Positions 35,301 to 45,549 of a stretch of DNA of 64,000 bases are shown piece by piece. Each line of letters opens with the position of its first letter. The first letter of the stretch is position 1. The translations under genes were made by a program, and so were the position numbers. This stretch comes from Thuidium tamariscinum (taxonomy: Eukaryota > Streptophyta > Bryopsida > Hypnales > Thuidiaceae): NCBI GenBank assembly GCA_947034885.2, contig OX344752.2, positions 19,530,001-19,594,000 on the forward strand. Direction: 5' to 3'. The notes beneath the pieces are model-generated. The model made no database searches. It was given only the letters and a program-made list of their open reading frames with translations, and was not told where the DNA came from.

Positions 35301-35725
35301 ACATACCATTCCTTTGATATATTTCTATATTTTTCTAAGTTCATATTTCATTATTCATAAATTTTTGTGCAGTGTAAGAATGTTAACAATAAAGATTTAA
35401 ATTTTTATATAATAGAAGCTGCATCTATTCTTGGAATAACTCCTAAGGTATCAAATTTAAATGATCTAAATCTTCAATAATTCTCTGATACTTGATTAAT
35501 GGAATTTTTTTGTAAATAGTTAGTTTGAATTTATTAAATTGATATTTTGATCATGATTAATCTAAATACTTACAGGTTGTGGGAGTAGCAGAGAATTCAA
35601 GGGATGTGCCAAAAGCATTATTGGCTTATATTTGTCAAGAGCTTATTGATATGAAGAGACCAAACATGGACTTAGAGCCTCCACAGTCATGCACTTCTCC
35701 TACAATTAATTCAGAGCTACCATGA
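29320..35725 (+). CDS. IFT52: intraflagellar transport protein 52 (IFT-B core)
   Basis: Thirteen coding exons: 29320-29404, 29552-29621, 29866-29953, 30538-30675, 30795-30900, 31080-31122, 31563-31720, 32048-32196, 32636-32731, 33613-33756, 34730-34870, 35373-35447, 35576-35725. Junctions are GT-AG and phases match throughout, giving 480 residues, against about 440 in animals. Family landmarks in order: FTPNQGYKRM (about 31-40), INEGGSMLFLG, YLHPKEVLISDGIL (135-148), VYPYGATL (199-206), SAYMFEDAWLDKEDNAK (247-263), GVKHAPLTLI, and DLFDLDD plus TRLAQLTNKC near the end. IFT52 sits in the IFT-B core with IFT88, IFT70 and IFT46 and is needed to build cilia. In plants it is kept only in lineages with motile sperm. 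Codon use is far more AT-rich than in the other genes here. The frame is intact. The ATG matches the usual N-terminus. Confidence 0.96.
31782..31980. mobile_element. CACTA-type MITE in IFT52 intron 7, TSD ATA
   Basis: It starts CACTATAAGAGAAAGG and ends CCTTTCTTTTATAGTG, with ATA at 31779-31781 and 31981-31983. The centre pairs agtagaattttactgaaa with a matching right half. The block tcttttaagtaaaattttact is shared with the element at 49350. It fills most of the intron between exons 7 and 8 without touching splice sites. Confidence 0.92.
32790..33320 (+). repeat. family A fragment in IFT52 intron 9
   Basis: The blocks aaaactgccatttctgc, ttttgtacttcacttg, aaagtttcatgaagtttgacca and gaatcaaagctttacatgtag follow the order of 7870-8480, and the end ctttaggggttaa is preserved. 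Together with the family D fragment after it, the repeat makes up most of the 881-bp intron. Confidence 0.75.
33330..33540 (+). repeat. family D (Mutator-like MITE) fragment in IFT52 intron 9
   Basis: Ttagaatactatatacct, ttataggtgtctatatta, gaaaccttccactatca and tatgtactta parallel the body of 14695-14897 and 53424-53662. Both terminal repeats are worn away. It ends about 70 bases before exon 10. Confidence 0.6.
34110..34371 (+). repeat. family B copy in IFT52 intron 10
   Basis: Gaactagccctaatgg, an AT-rich middle and attgatgtggcacattcccacag match the layout at 16380-16660. It directly abuts the family E MITE. Confidence 0.55.
34372..34702 (+). mobile_element. family E MITE in IFT52 intron 10
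   Basis: It begins taaggtagaaggctc and ends ggacctcttacctta, 331 bp, sharing tctacttgtcttccaaggaaaat and caccattttagagccctatg with 9041-9369. Its right end is only 27 bases before exon 11, so the insertion lies next to the branch-point and acceptor region. Confidence 0.78.
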
Positions 35726-35989
35726 TTGATTAGATATTTAAAATGTAGTTGTTAGAGGTTCTATCACTTTACAATCATGTTGTATTGCGTATTAAAATTG
35801 AAGATATCCACTATTATTTTATTATAATGATCTTAGGCCATAATCTTGTATGATATGATTGGAAGGTAATACATTTTAAGTAGTTCTATTTTGCTTAGAG
35901 CAACATTGCAAGAATTAGAGAAATAGATAGTCTTTTCTACTTCTATATTATTCCTTAAAAAATTCTTTAATATAAGTAGGTCAAAGATT

Positions 35990-36420
35990 GGAAAAAATTA
36001 AATCATTGATAGCTCTAGGATGGGATTGAAACACAAAAAATCAAACAATGAGATTGTTCTAGCATGCAAACTTAACCTATTAAACAATGTTTTTTTGAAA
36101 ATTGTCAAAATTGTATTAAAAAATGACTCCTACAAGTTATTTTTTCAAAAAAGGTACTTAAATTGCCCTAAGAACAAGATTGTTCATAACTTTCACATCA
36201 CTAATCCAAATGGAATAAATCAAAGCTTTACATGTAAACAAAAATATAATTTACAAGAAAAAAATTAAATTTTAAATTGTTGTTGATTTTTTTCTAGCTT
36301 GCCAAATGAATATTTAGGCTTATTGTAGTAAAACTTTTGCTTTCAGGCATTCACTAAGATAGAAAATTGCCCAAAATCCATTTTGTCCCTTGAATAGACA
36401 GTGGTTCTTTAGAGGTTAAA
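35990..36420 (+). repeat. family A fragment downstream of IFT52
   Basis: Aaacaagattgttcataactttcacatcactaatccaaatgg, followed by aatcaaagctttacatgtaa and cctttagaggttaa-type bases at the end, match the right half of 7839-8767. The left half is absent. The 265 bases before it hold the IFT52 3' untranslated region. Confidence 0.65.
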
Positions 36421-37172
36421 TTCTTAAATTTCTTACTTTCAATTCAATTTTTGGATTAACTTTTTTTTTTCAACACATGATGTTACTATTGGCCTTGTTT
36501 TATAGCCCTCTTTACACCCCATTTTTCTTCTAATGTTGAGGTTGCCATTACAATTGGAGTGTAAACATGCAAACTAAGTCCATATAACTATAACTATTGT
36601 GTGTTTTGAATATTTTTCTAACCCTCATTGAACATACAAAATTCAAAACATTGGTCTCTATTTCTTTATTGCAATGGCCATTCTACATGAATAGTATCCA
36701 CAATTTTAATCCTTGAAGAATAGACCAATGACCTTGGAAATTGCCCATTTTGATACCATGAGAATCATTGGTATAAAAAAAGAAAATCCAAAAGCACTCA
36801 TTAAAAGTCAAAGTACTATGGAAGATCTTTCCTTTCCATCTTTAGTTTAGAGGATGATTAGTTATACTTTTGTCCTCTATAGGAGAATTCATTGGAAGCC
36901 AAATGTCTATCTTGTAAGTAAGGTAGTTTGCTCTAAAAGCAATTGCATTCTAAATGTGATCTCTATTTAGGAACCAGTGACTGTTATTTGAAATACGTAC
37001 TTCTATCCATGATGAGTTAGGTAGGCTTAAATGGTTGTTTTTAAAGCAGACTATCTTAAGTGTTCCGAAAATGATTTTTAAGGTTACCACAAAAACAAAG
37101 AATATCATACACAAGACGATTTTTTTTTTTTTTTTTCAAAATTTTGGCAGATATTTTAGAGTTTTGACCTAT

Positions 37173-37313
37173 AAGGGCAAAACACCCATTCCCGTCCATG
37201 TATCCAAAACCGTCCAAATGTAGTAGGGGTGTACATTTTTCTTTGAAAAATGTGCACCCCTGCTACATTTGGACGGTTTTGGATACATGGATGAGAATGG
37301 GTGTTTTGCCCTT
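37173..37313. repeat. near-perfect 141-bp hairpin
   Basis: Aagggcaaaacacccattc, ccgtccatgtatccaaaacc and gtccaaatgtagtaggggtg pair with the reverse complement ending gtgttttgccctt. The loop is a few bases around tctttg. A third, partial copy of the ggacggttttggat block lies near 37955. Likely a MITE core; its outer ends are not resolved. Confidence 0.85.
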
Positions 37314-37319
37314 ACTGAT

Positions 37320-38680
37320 TTGTACCTCCAAAATGTGTCCAATACAATGAGGCTAACAGGGGGACATTGGTTCTTCAAAATCCATGTATACAAGTGATAG
37401 TTTATGGCTGTTAGATTCAAACTTTGGAAGAAACTACACTTTGAAGTGCAAATGTACAATATCCTATGGTACGAGGTTCAGAAAGTGACCATGTAAGAAG
37501 ACCTTTGTGAAGAAATGAAGGCACTGGATGAATATTTTTGAAATTGAAATGCAAAGACAAATTAGTGACACATCATTTAAGGGAGAAACTTTAAGGGAGA
37601 AATATCCATTTCCGTCCTTGTACCTATTCCTAGACTCTAAAGTTTCACTAAATCTGTCCATAAGCGTTCATTAAAGTGTCTGACAAATGTTTAATTCTAA
37701 TTTGCTCACACAATTGTAAGACACATGTATAATTTTCATTCACTGACAATTGATTTCAGCAGAGTTCAGTTTAGGATACACCTATAGGATGGTTTCAATG
37801 GTCTAGGGAGCCAACACTTTGAAAATTTATAGAAATTACATACTAATCCTGAAAATTTAATTTCTTTTTTGAATATTCATGATTTTCACTCTCTAATACT
37901 AGAAAAATATCATTTTTAGAAAAAGATGCCTCCAACTATGCTGAATTCCTTATTTGGACGGTTTTGGATGTTTCCACTGTACACCCTTCATGAGAATTTT
38001 CTGAGCCGGAAAACATTAATTACAGATTTCTGAAGGAGGCACCTATTATTGTTCATAGGTAGAAGTTATAATGAGCACACCAATAGCAGTGAGGAAACAA
38101 AGGACATCCTAAAGTGCATGAAAGCATTGCCAATAAGTTAAAACTTTCTGGAAGTGCTCTTAAAGTTTGGCACACAAGCAAAAATGTATGTGGCCTGAAA
38201 AGAAGGACTCCTGACATTAAATACACATGTGCTTCAAATCAAAAAACACGTGTCAGAAATTTGAGCCCAGCATTTTTACAAAATGAACTGAATTGCAGTT
38301 TCAATGACCTCACAAAAGTGCTAGAAGGACTCACTTTCGTTCAAATTGGGCCCACAGTACAAAACTGAATACATTTCAGACATGCCATGCACCATTTTCT
38401 ACCCTTCTGTAGGAGCCATTCATAATGGCTGGTCGGTTTTCGAACCTCCTACCATACATGGACAGTAGCTCTGCATTCAAGGATGCTCGAAATTAGTGGC
38501 ATCTCACCATCGGAGCAAAAACTGAAATTAGGGTTCCAAAATTAGGGTTCCATCACCCCCCCTGACCTGACTGTGACACCGTTCAATTGTTTCAAGAGCT
38601 GTCTGTAAGATTGTAGGTCTGAACCTAAGTGCAGAAATCTTAAAAAACTGGGTAAACCTCTACCATAATGCCATATACCG
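37320..38680. other. gene-free stretch before the F-box gene
   Basis: Only fragments of known repeats are visible: a family E right end (gaacctcctaccatac) near 38440 and the third hairpin block near 37955. The open frame at 38114-38368 has no recognised motif and no splice or promoter support. Confidence 0.4.
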
Positions 38681-38888
38681 ACTAATTGCTCTCCAGTCGG
38701 GCATGCCACTCAGCGGTGGGAAGCAGAATCACGGCTTTTTGATGAAGGATTTTGGCATTCATTCTTTTTGTTCCATTTGATAATCCTTTTCTGGTAGAAA
38801 TTGGTAGGAATTGCGAGGAATTGGGGGAAATTTTTGGCAATGGATCCCAAGAAACTAGAATTTCGAATTTCGGAAGGAGAAGCTGGCG

Positions 38889-39029
38889 ATGGAGCAATTG
38901 GTGGTGGGGATGGACGTCGCTGGAGCCGTCGTTGTTGAACTTTGAACGTCTGCTTTTGGGGGGAAGGGGGCGGTGGTGGAGCGGAATGGTAATCCTCAGA
39001 TCACCACGCTGCATCGTGCTCAGCGCAAG
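38889..39029 (+). other. possible upstream exon of the F-box gene with an in-frame TGA
   Basis: From an ATG at 38889, 47 codons run to a good donor (cgcaag|gtatgt at 39030), phase 0. The acceptor gatgcag ending at 39739 would join it in frame to the F-box frame. A TGA at 38943-38945 breaks the reading. Either this is an untranslated exon, or the gene once began here and has acquired a stop. Confidence 0.35.
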
Positions 39030-39414
39030 GTATGTCTTGGTGGTCGTCATCCTCAATGGATCTGTTTCTACAGAGATGGTGCAGAGGGTAGCGAGTAATT
39101 TGTAACTGCGACTAGAAGCAAGAGATCATATTCGTATTTGTGTGGTTTTGGATGAGTGTTTGGACTCCATATTAAACTGGGGTATGTTGGGAGAGGCTAA
39201 CGTATTCTGTACGTGCGATGGACCCGGTTCGAAACCTAACTGGCTTGCTAATCATTCTATATGTCATAATATAAAAGTACTCACCACAACATGTCACTAC
39301 GATGTAGTTTCAATGTGTCACAACTGTGTTCAGGCAATGATAGTGTCGCAAGTGTGCAGGATATTCTAAAATGTCATTCGAGCGAAAGTCATGATAAAGA
39401 GGTCTGTGAATACA

Positions 39415-39552
39415 TTGTAGGGAGACCTCTATGTAATCGCTATACCATTAAGGAGACCTTTCTATGAATCAAAGAGATGATTCTTGTAGGGAGACCTCTA
39501 TGTAATCGCTATACCATTAAGGAGACCTTTCTATGAATCAAAGAGATGATTC
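39415..39552 (+). repeat. 69-bp perfect tandem duplication
   Basis: Two copies of a 69-base unit beginning ttgtagggagacctctatg and ending gatgattc lie head to tail, apparently identical. They sit between the possible upstream exon and the first F-box coding exon. Identity of the copies implies a recent event. Confidence 0.92.
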
Positions 39553-39733
39553 TTTCATCATGCTGTTTTATTGTTGCTAAGCTAATCAAATGCACTATAA
39601 ATCCGTTTCTGTGATTTAAGCATGTTTTAGGCCTGTTAACGGACTGAGTAAGTGTCTGAATATTTCTCGTGTGGCTTGGATGCTCTCGTTTGCTATGTCA
39701 CAAGGATTGAAATTCAGTGCCCTTGCAAATTAG

Positions 39734-41568
39734 ATGCAGGTCAGTGACCCCTTTCCATCTAAGCAACGTGTTGTGCTCTCTCAATCAACACTGCTTGAAG
39801 TGCTTTCGCAAGCGTTACTCGAGGAGATTTTCAACAGGCTTGAGAACGCCAGCTTCATTGCCAGTGCTAGTTGTGTCTGCAATAGTTTCAAGGAAGCTGG
39901 CAGGCGAGTCCGGTCAGCTCGGTTGATCTGTTTGGACGAGTATCATGTGAAGGCCAGAGAGGGTGGTGAGCTCCATGACACGAAAGGTGCATCCAGCAGC
40001 ACGTCCACTGCTGCAGTTCCTTCTCCCTGCTCTAGTGACGACGAGGGGTCCTCGTCTGGGGATGAGAGCAACGTGGTTGTGTTCAGGGACGTGGTTGTGG
40101 ATTTTCTGAAGAACAAATCGTATTTGCTTCAGCTGAGAATCGAAATTGAATCCAAGCTGCAGTCGAAGTCTGTTCCGGTTCCTGAGAGGCGGAGGACGGA
40201 TTTTTGGTTGAGCGATCCGTACCATGTGAGGAGATGGGTGCCTTCTGTTCAAGCGACGTTGCTGCACTTGTGCATAGTGGATTATGGGCAGCAGGCGATC
40301 ATGCGCAGAACCAACATCCTCAAAATATTATCCCAGAACTGTAAGTTTGGACATGAGCTCTTGATCTAAATTCTATGGAGCGTTTTGCGTCCATGGACCA
40401 CCCCTTTCCTTACGAAATTGCCTCGGTGAAGACTCCACATCTGTACATGAATTCTGTATTTTAGTCTATAAGAACTATAGTTTCACGTTGGGGTAACTGC
40501 TTAGTGAATAACAGATACGCTAATTGCACGTTTCATTTCTCTTCATTTCGTTTTAGGGTGTTTTCAATTACCGAGTAACAGAATGTTGGGAAGTTCATGA
40601 TAACATTTGAGCTCAGATATACTGACTTTGATGTGGCCATATTTGCAGGCAAAGTGCTGCAGACCTTGGATTTGCGGAACATGTTCATCGACTCCAGTGA
40701 GTTGGAGGACATGCCCAAGTTGACCAACTTCACATTGCGGTGTGTGAAGGTGATCGGCGATGCGTTGAATCACATCAACGCTGGCATGCGCAACTTGTCC
40801 ACATTGGCTCTTCTGGGCGTCTTCGGGGTCACTCACGCCCACCTGGACTTCCCAGCGATGAAGGTTTTATGCCTTGGTCTGTCGACGATAGCCAAGGACG
40901 TAAGCATGGAGCTGCCGAGCCTTGTGAAACTGCAGCTGAAGATCATGTGTCCCGAGAAGCTGTCCGTCACCGCGAGGAGTCTGAAGTACCTGGCCTTCAA
41001 TCTGGAGGTGCGAGACACATGCAAGGTGGAGTTGCGGAACCTGCACAACTTGGAGGAGGTTCTTTACGGGGCCTCGAGTTTCGCCACGTTCTGGAGCCTC
41101 GTTGCCAACAATGCCAATTTGCACAAGTTGTTTTTGGACGTCCCCTGCATGGCGCTGGGCGAAGACGGGAATTGGCTGGGTGTTTTGAATGGCATCCCAT
41201 TGAGCCTTCCGAACTTCACCAACCTGCTCGTTTGTGAGCGACTTGGGGTTGTGAATATCGGGCCGGGGCTTTGGCACGTCATGGAAGTGAACTTGGATCA
41301 GTTGTCCGCAGCGAAGAGCTGGCCTCCTTTCCACCGGCTCATCCTTCACATGATTCCTCAAAGCCTCGACACTTGTCTGGCCATCCTGCAGATCCTGCTG
41401 AAGCCCACTCTGTTTTCTCTGGAGGTGCATGTTCACGCCAATAGTCCGGTCAGCTACGAGACCATTGTGCCGGAAGTGAGGAAAGTCGTGTCGAAGTGCG
41501 GTTGGGGCATTGTCTTCCAACCATTCCGCTGGATGAAGAGCCTGAATTTCTCCTGTTTCAGCTTTTAA
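39734..41568 (+). CDS. F-box protein with leucine-rich repeats
   Basis: Two exons, 39734-40340 and 40649-41568, join in phase 1 (donor gtaagt, acceptor atttgcag) to give 508 residues. Residues about 22-65 form an F-box (LSQALLEEIFNRLENASFI, then ASCVCNSFKEAGR). A Ser/Asp-rich low-complexity linker follows (about 85-115). From about 200, repeated leucine patterns such as LQTLDLRNMFI, LTNFTLRCV and STLALLGVFG indicate degenerate leucine-rich repeats. F-box proteins link SKP1 to substrates in SCF ubiquitin ligases, and the LRR part would bind the target, which is unknown. The ATG at 39734 overlaps a usable splice acceptor ending at 39739, so an upstream start is possible. Several antisense frames over exon 2 are shadows. 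Confidence 0.88.
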
Positions 41569-41859
41569 TTAGTGTGCTGGGGAGGCTTTTCAAAGTGTAC
41601 TTACCGACACTACGGCAGAGGACCGTGAGTCCTGTCCTCCATTGAATGGTTGTTTTGAGGAACTAATGAAAATTCAGAAATGGTCTCGTTCAAAGATGAA
41701 ATGCTTTAAATTTAACTCTGAAGCAAACTCTAATCCGAGATGGTCCTAAATTAGTGAATTTCCTACATTATTGAATATAGTGCATGCAATTGGATCCCCA
41801 ATCTTTTTATGGAAATAGCAATGATCAACTTATAATCAAATATAAACGATGGCCTATGG

Positions 41860-42630
41860 AGCCTTGGGAAAATTTGTTTCAAAGTTGATGGACAAACAAG
41901 ATGGGATTGATGATTAAACCCAAATTAATCATGTTTCCCACTTGTAGGATCGTGAAATTTAGAATTCATTTGGAAGATAGGTCTAGGAGGCTTGCAAGAT
42001 AGTTCATCCTACTAGGTGAATTCCGTTCTTGCAAACTTCTTCACTAGTTGAATAGAGGTAGCTTTTGCTATCAAGAATGGAGTGGGTTGGGATTTCATGA
42101 TTGATTGGATCTATCTTGTCCAAATCTTCTATTCTAGTTCATTCCAAGCATTTTGGAATGAGTGTTGTAGATTTTGAATGGGAGCTTTCCCATCCCTCCT
42201 AAATGTTGTGTTGTCTTCTTCAATTGTAAGGAAAGGTTTGATGACCTACATAAACTACTTAATGTATGCTTATCTTCATTAAATTTTCTCATGAGTGTTG
42301 TGATATCTTAGTGAAGATGTGGAAAAGGTGTAAGTTTGTTAAATAGAACACATTAAGAAATCAAGTTGAACTTATAGCTATTTCATTGTTTTCAAGAGTT
42401 CAATAGAAGAAGAAGTTGTGATGCAATTATGAGTTGCATATTGCTTGATTCTTGCATTGCTAGCTTGATATTTTCAAATCCTGTGAAGGATGCATTACCT
42501 ATGGTAGAGGCCTATTGATTGAGCCTAGCTACAATGCCATGATGAATTATGTTTCAAAAGCCAAAGACAAAAAAGTTCACATATTTGTTTTTGGATTGTT
42601 TCCTTCTAAGGTCTACAAAAAACAATAATT
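41860..42630 (+). repeat. long repeat, homologous to 55290-55970
   Basis: Shared blocks in the same order include tctaggaggcttgcaagatagttcatcctac, ggaggtagcttttg-like bases, attgattggat, ccaaatcttc, agttcattccaagc, tgggagc, agatgtggaaaagg and aaaaaagttcacatat. The length is about 750 bases with frequent indels. All frames are broken. It may be a decayed coding sequence copied twice; I do not recognise the source. Confidence 0.7.
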
Positions 42631-42639
42631 ATGAGAAAT

Positions 42640-42832
42640 TTCACTAAAATGGCACCACTCTCCAAATTTTAGCACTGTTACAATCAGACTACACAATCTA
42701 AAATCTTTATTCATCTTAGATGGTCTGAAATCTTTACTTGTCCTAAATGTTTTTGTAGTTTAGACTGTGCTAAATTTGAAAAATGGCGTATAGAAAGTTG
42801 TCATTTTAACAAAATTCCCTATGTATTTATGA
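42640..42832. repeat. foldback repeat (family F), related to 51950-52232
   Basis: The ends read aatttcactaaaatgg and cattttaacaaaatt. The interior has alternating cagactac, aaatcttta and cctaaatg blocks that recur in the longer copy. Likely a MITE; target duplication not found. Confidence 0.6.
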
Positions 42833-42839
42833 CATTGGC

Positions 42840-43420
42840 ATCTTTGAAGGAGGAAATCTTCAAATATTTACTTAATTATGACAAGCAAACAACCTATGAA
42901 AAACTGTCCCTATTGCACTAGCTTGCTTTCTAAGCAAAATAGAGTTCTACATACTCTAACTTTTTTAGATTAATTTCACACTCAATGCAAAGTCTCCATG
43001 CTTAGGTGTAGAACTAACAAACATCAATTTCATTAAATTAATAGAATATCATAACTTTTGGAGGTCTATGAATTGAAATGCAAATTTAAAACAAATCTTT
43101 CTTTTTATCTTTTATTATGAACCTCACCAATTGACCAATATAACAAAATTAATGATTTCAACATCAGAACAAGATGTCAGTTGCAATTAGGTTTGTAGTG
43201 TTTCTTTAGTAGTTAATTCTTGAATACAACATTCCAACCTCAAGGGCATTTTCAAAGACAAATAGGTACAAAAATTCACATGGTTCTAATGATCTAAATT
43301 TTATTTGTAAGTTTATTAAAATGATCATTTGTAAAAAAATCTGAGAATAATTGTGTACCTTTGATTTTGCTTGCTGCACTTGACACTAATCTCGTCAGTC
43401 TGCTCTAGAAGAAACTCCAA
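42840..43420. other. gene-free AT-rich spacer
   Basis: No exon, repeat end or RNA gene was recognised. The promoter of the acidic repeat gene probably lies at its right end. Confidence 0.35.
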
Positions 43421-43636
43421 CCTTATCTGATGCCGTAGCCGGGGCCGTAGCAGGGTTCTCGAGGCGCGAGGTCTCGAGAGGAGGATGAATGCACCCTACT
43501 TAACCCTGAGAAGCCCCCGGGGACAGGCACACTTCCACCTGTTTCTCCGCAATTAGCTTTCAGAGCTTCCACCTCCTTAGCTGAAGCGCCTTCTGGCAGT
43601 TGAGGTTCTACTGCTGACGAGTTCTGCTCCACCACC

Positions 43637-45461
43637 ATGACGACTCTTCCGTAAGCTTGCAGGACCTTTTTCCTCTGCATGTACTTTTGGGTGACGTGAA
43701 TTGCTCTAGCTTGCAAGTCTACATGCAGATTAAATGTATCCTTGCTTTTTTTCTTTTCTTCGACACGTCACGAAGAGGATAATTAGTTTTCTAATGAGTT
43801 CCTTGTGCTTCAGTGTGTTCGGTGGTTTCAGAGGATATATATGAATATATTCTAGGAATTGAAGTACCCCGTCTGGAATCTTTTTTCTTGTCAGTTGAAT
43901 TAGATACATATTTCCTTGAGTTGCTGGGTACATCTACAGTAGCTAGTAAGCGGAAATCAATCTGCATGGGTTTCTTGCTTAACCTAAATCATGCTTAACT
44001 TCGAAGCTAGCGATTTGCAACTGCAGCTGAAAATCAACTCTTTTTACGTGTACTTTTGGAGAGCGATATGAATTGCATTGAGTAAAGTACTGTGCATGGT
44101 TGCTAGCTGTTTGCTTTAACTTGTGGCGAGGAAGGAAATTTCTCATGATGTTGATCGATAATGTTTCCTGAGTACGGCGAAGAAAAATTCGAGGGTGATT
44201 AATTAGGGTTTCTTTCCCTTTCCTTGAGCCCATTTTTTCTAGCGAGCTGGCTGCTCACCAATGAAACGGAATTGCTGATCGAGCCTCTTGTTGTAGGTTT
44301 GTGGAAGGCAACGCCTCGGAGGACGACAATTCAGAAGAGTACTCCAACTGGACTACAGCAGCTCCTGATTCCAACCTCGTCGAGTTGGTGCACTACGATA
44401 CACTCCCAGATCGAGACGTGTTGATCGATGAGGACGAGCCAGCACATGCTGCCCCGACAGTTGAGGCAGAAAATGCGATCGAACAGCCTGTTGTTGTAGA
44501 TGCCGTGGAAGCCTATGCTACCATGGAATCAGAACTTGCGTACGAAGAAGAGGAGGACAGGATGAACGAATCGTCTGAAGAAGAAGACGAGGATGTGACC
44601 AGAGAATATTCGGAAGATACTTGGACTGAAGCAGAAGACGAGGGTATGATGAGCGAAGGATCTGAAGAAGCATATGAAGATGAAGCTTGGGTTGCAGGCG
44701 AAGAAGGACGTCAGACACTCCAAGACTTTGTCGAAGCAAATGCTCCCAGGTTTCAAGAAGCAAACCCTCCCTCTGTAGAGGCAAGAGCTCTCGTCGACGT
44801 AGAATTGTTGGATCGCGAAACTTGGCTTGGGATGATCGAGTATCCTGCACGATTGCAAGCATACTCTCCTTTTGAACCAGATACTTGGCTTGCAAGCGAA
44901 CGTGTGATGATTGAAGACCCTCCAGCACTGCGCATTCCTTTCTTAGAAGGATCTCGGTTTGCAATCGAAGAGTCTGAAGAAGAAGAGTCTGTAGAAGAAG
45001 CTGTGGAAGCGACTGCAACCACGATCGCCAGTCCTGCAAGCTACGTCCAACGTGTGATGATTGAAGACCCTCCAGCACTGCGCATTCCTTTCTTAGTAGC
45101 AACTCGGGTCGCAATCGAAGAGTCTGATGAAGAAGAGTCTGAAGAAGAAGAAGCTGTGGAAGCGACTGCAACCACGATCGCCAGTCCTGCAAGCTACGTC
45201 GAACGTGTGATGATTGAAGACCTAGCTCCAGCACTGCGCATTCCTTTCTTAGTAGCAACTCGGGTCGCAATGGAAGAGTCTGAAGAAGAAGAATCTGTGG
45301 AAGAAGCTGTGGAAGCGACTGCAACCACGATCGCCAGTCCTGCAAGCTCCGTCGAACGTGTGATGATTGAAGACCCTCCAGCACTGCGCATTCCTTTCTT
45401 AGTAGCAACTCGGGTCGCAATGGGAGAGTCTGATGAAGAAGAGTCTGAAGAAGAAGAGTGA
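43637..45461 (+). CDS. acidic protein with four tandem repeats, C-terminus frameshifted
   Basis: The main exon is 44297-45461. A 14-base first exon at 43637-43650 (Met-Thr-Thr-Leu-Pro, donor cttcc|gtaagc) fits it in phase, giving 392 residues; this first exon is inferred. The protein is rich in Glu, Asp, Ser and Ala. Residues about 205-392 hold four units of 51-53 residues, each starting RVMIEDPPALRIPFL and continuing through an EES(E/D)EEES block to EATATTIASPAS. In the fourth unit the DNA is 16 bases shorter than in unit two, which shifts the frame into a TGA at 45459. Past that stop the old frame continues (TTIAVPASYVDDST, to TAG at 45545). No transmembrane segment is evident. I recognise no family; function unknown. 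Confidence 0.7.
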
Positions 45462-45548
45462 CCACGATCGCCGTTCCTGCAAGCTACGTCGACGACTCGA
45501 CTGTCATCGAGGCGACCGGAGATTTGATAGTCCCTACTTACGACTAGG
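45462..45548 (+). pseudogene. lost C-terminal segment of the acidic repeat protein
   Basis: In the frame offset from the current stop, a 28-codon stretch continues the repeat pattern (TTIAVPASYV, then DDSTVIEATGDLIVPTYD) and ends in TAG at 45545-45547. The first part aligns with TTIASPASYV of the earlier units, which shows it was once translated. Confidence 0.7.
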
Positions 45549-45549
45549 A

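Noticed and set aside
37122..37137. Run of T as a possible retro-element tail
   Set aside because: A lone homopolymer without target duplication or upstream coding sequence is not enough.
38682..39056. 124-codon minus-strand frame
   Set aside because: It is the complement of the GC-rich region holding the possible F-box upstream exon, with no motif.
40867..41520. 217-codon minus-strand frame
   Set aside because: It is the antisense shadow of the F-box/LRR exon.
43423..43721. Minus-strand frame with plausible codons and an acceptor-like gcatgtag
   Set aside because: It overlaps the inferred first exon and leader of the plus-strand gene, no further minus-strand exon was found to the right, and no motif is recognisable. 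It remains possible, but unsupported.
44518..45465. 315-codon minus-strand open frame, leucine/glutamine-rich
   Set aside because: It is the antisense of the acidic repeat exon. Its composition follows from the complement of glutamate and serine codons, and the plus frame shows the meaningful repeat and splice sites.
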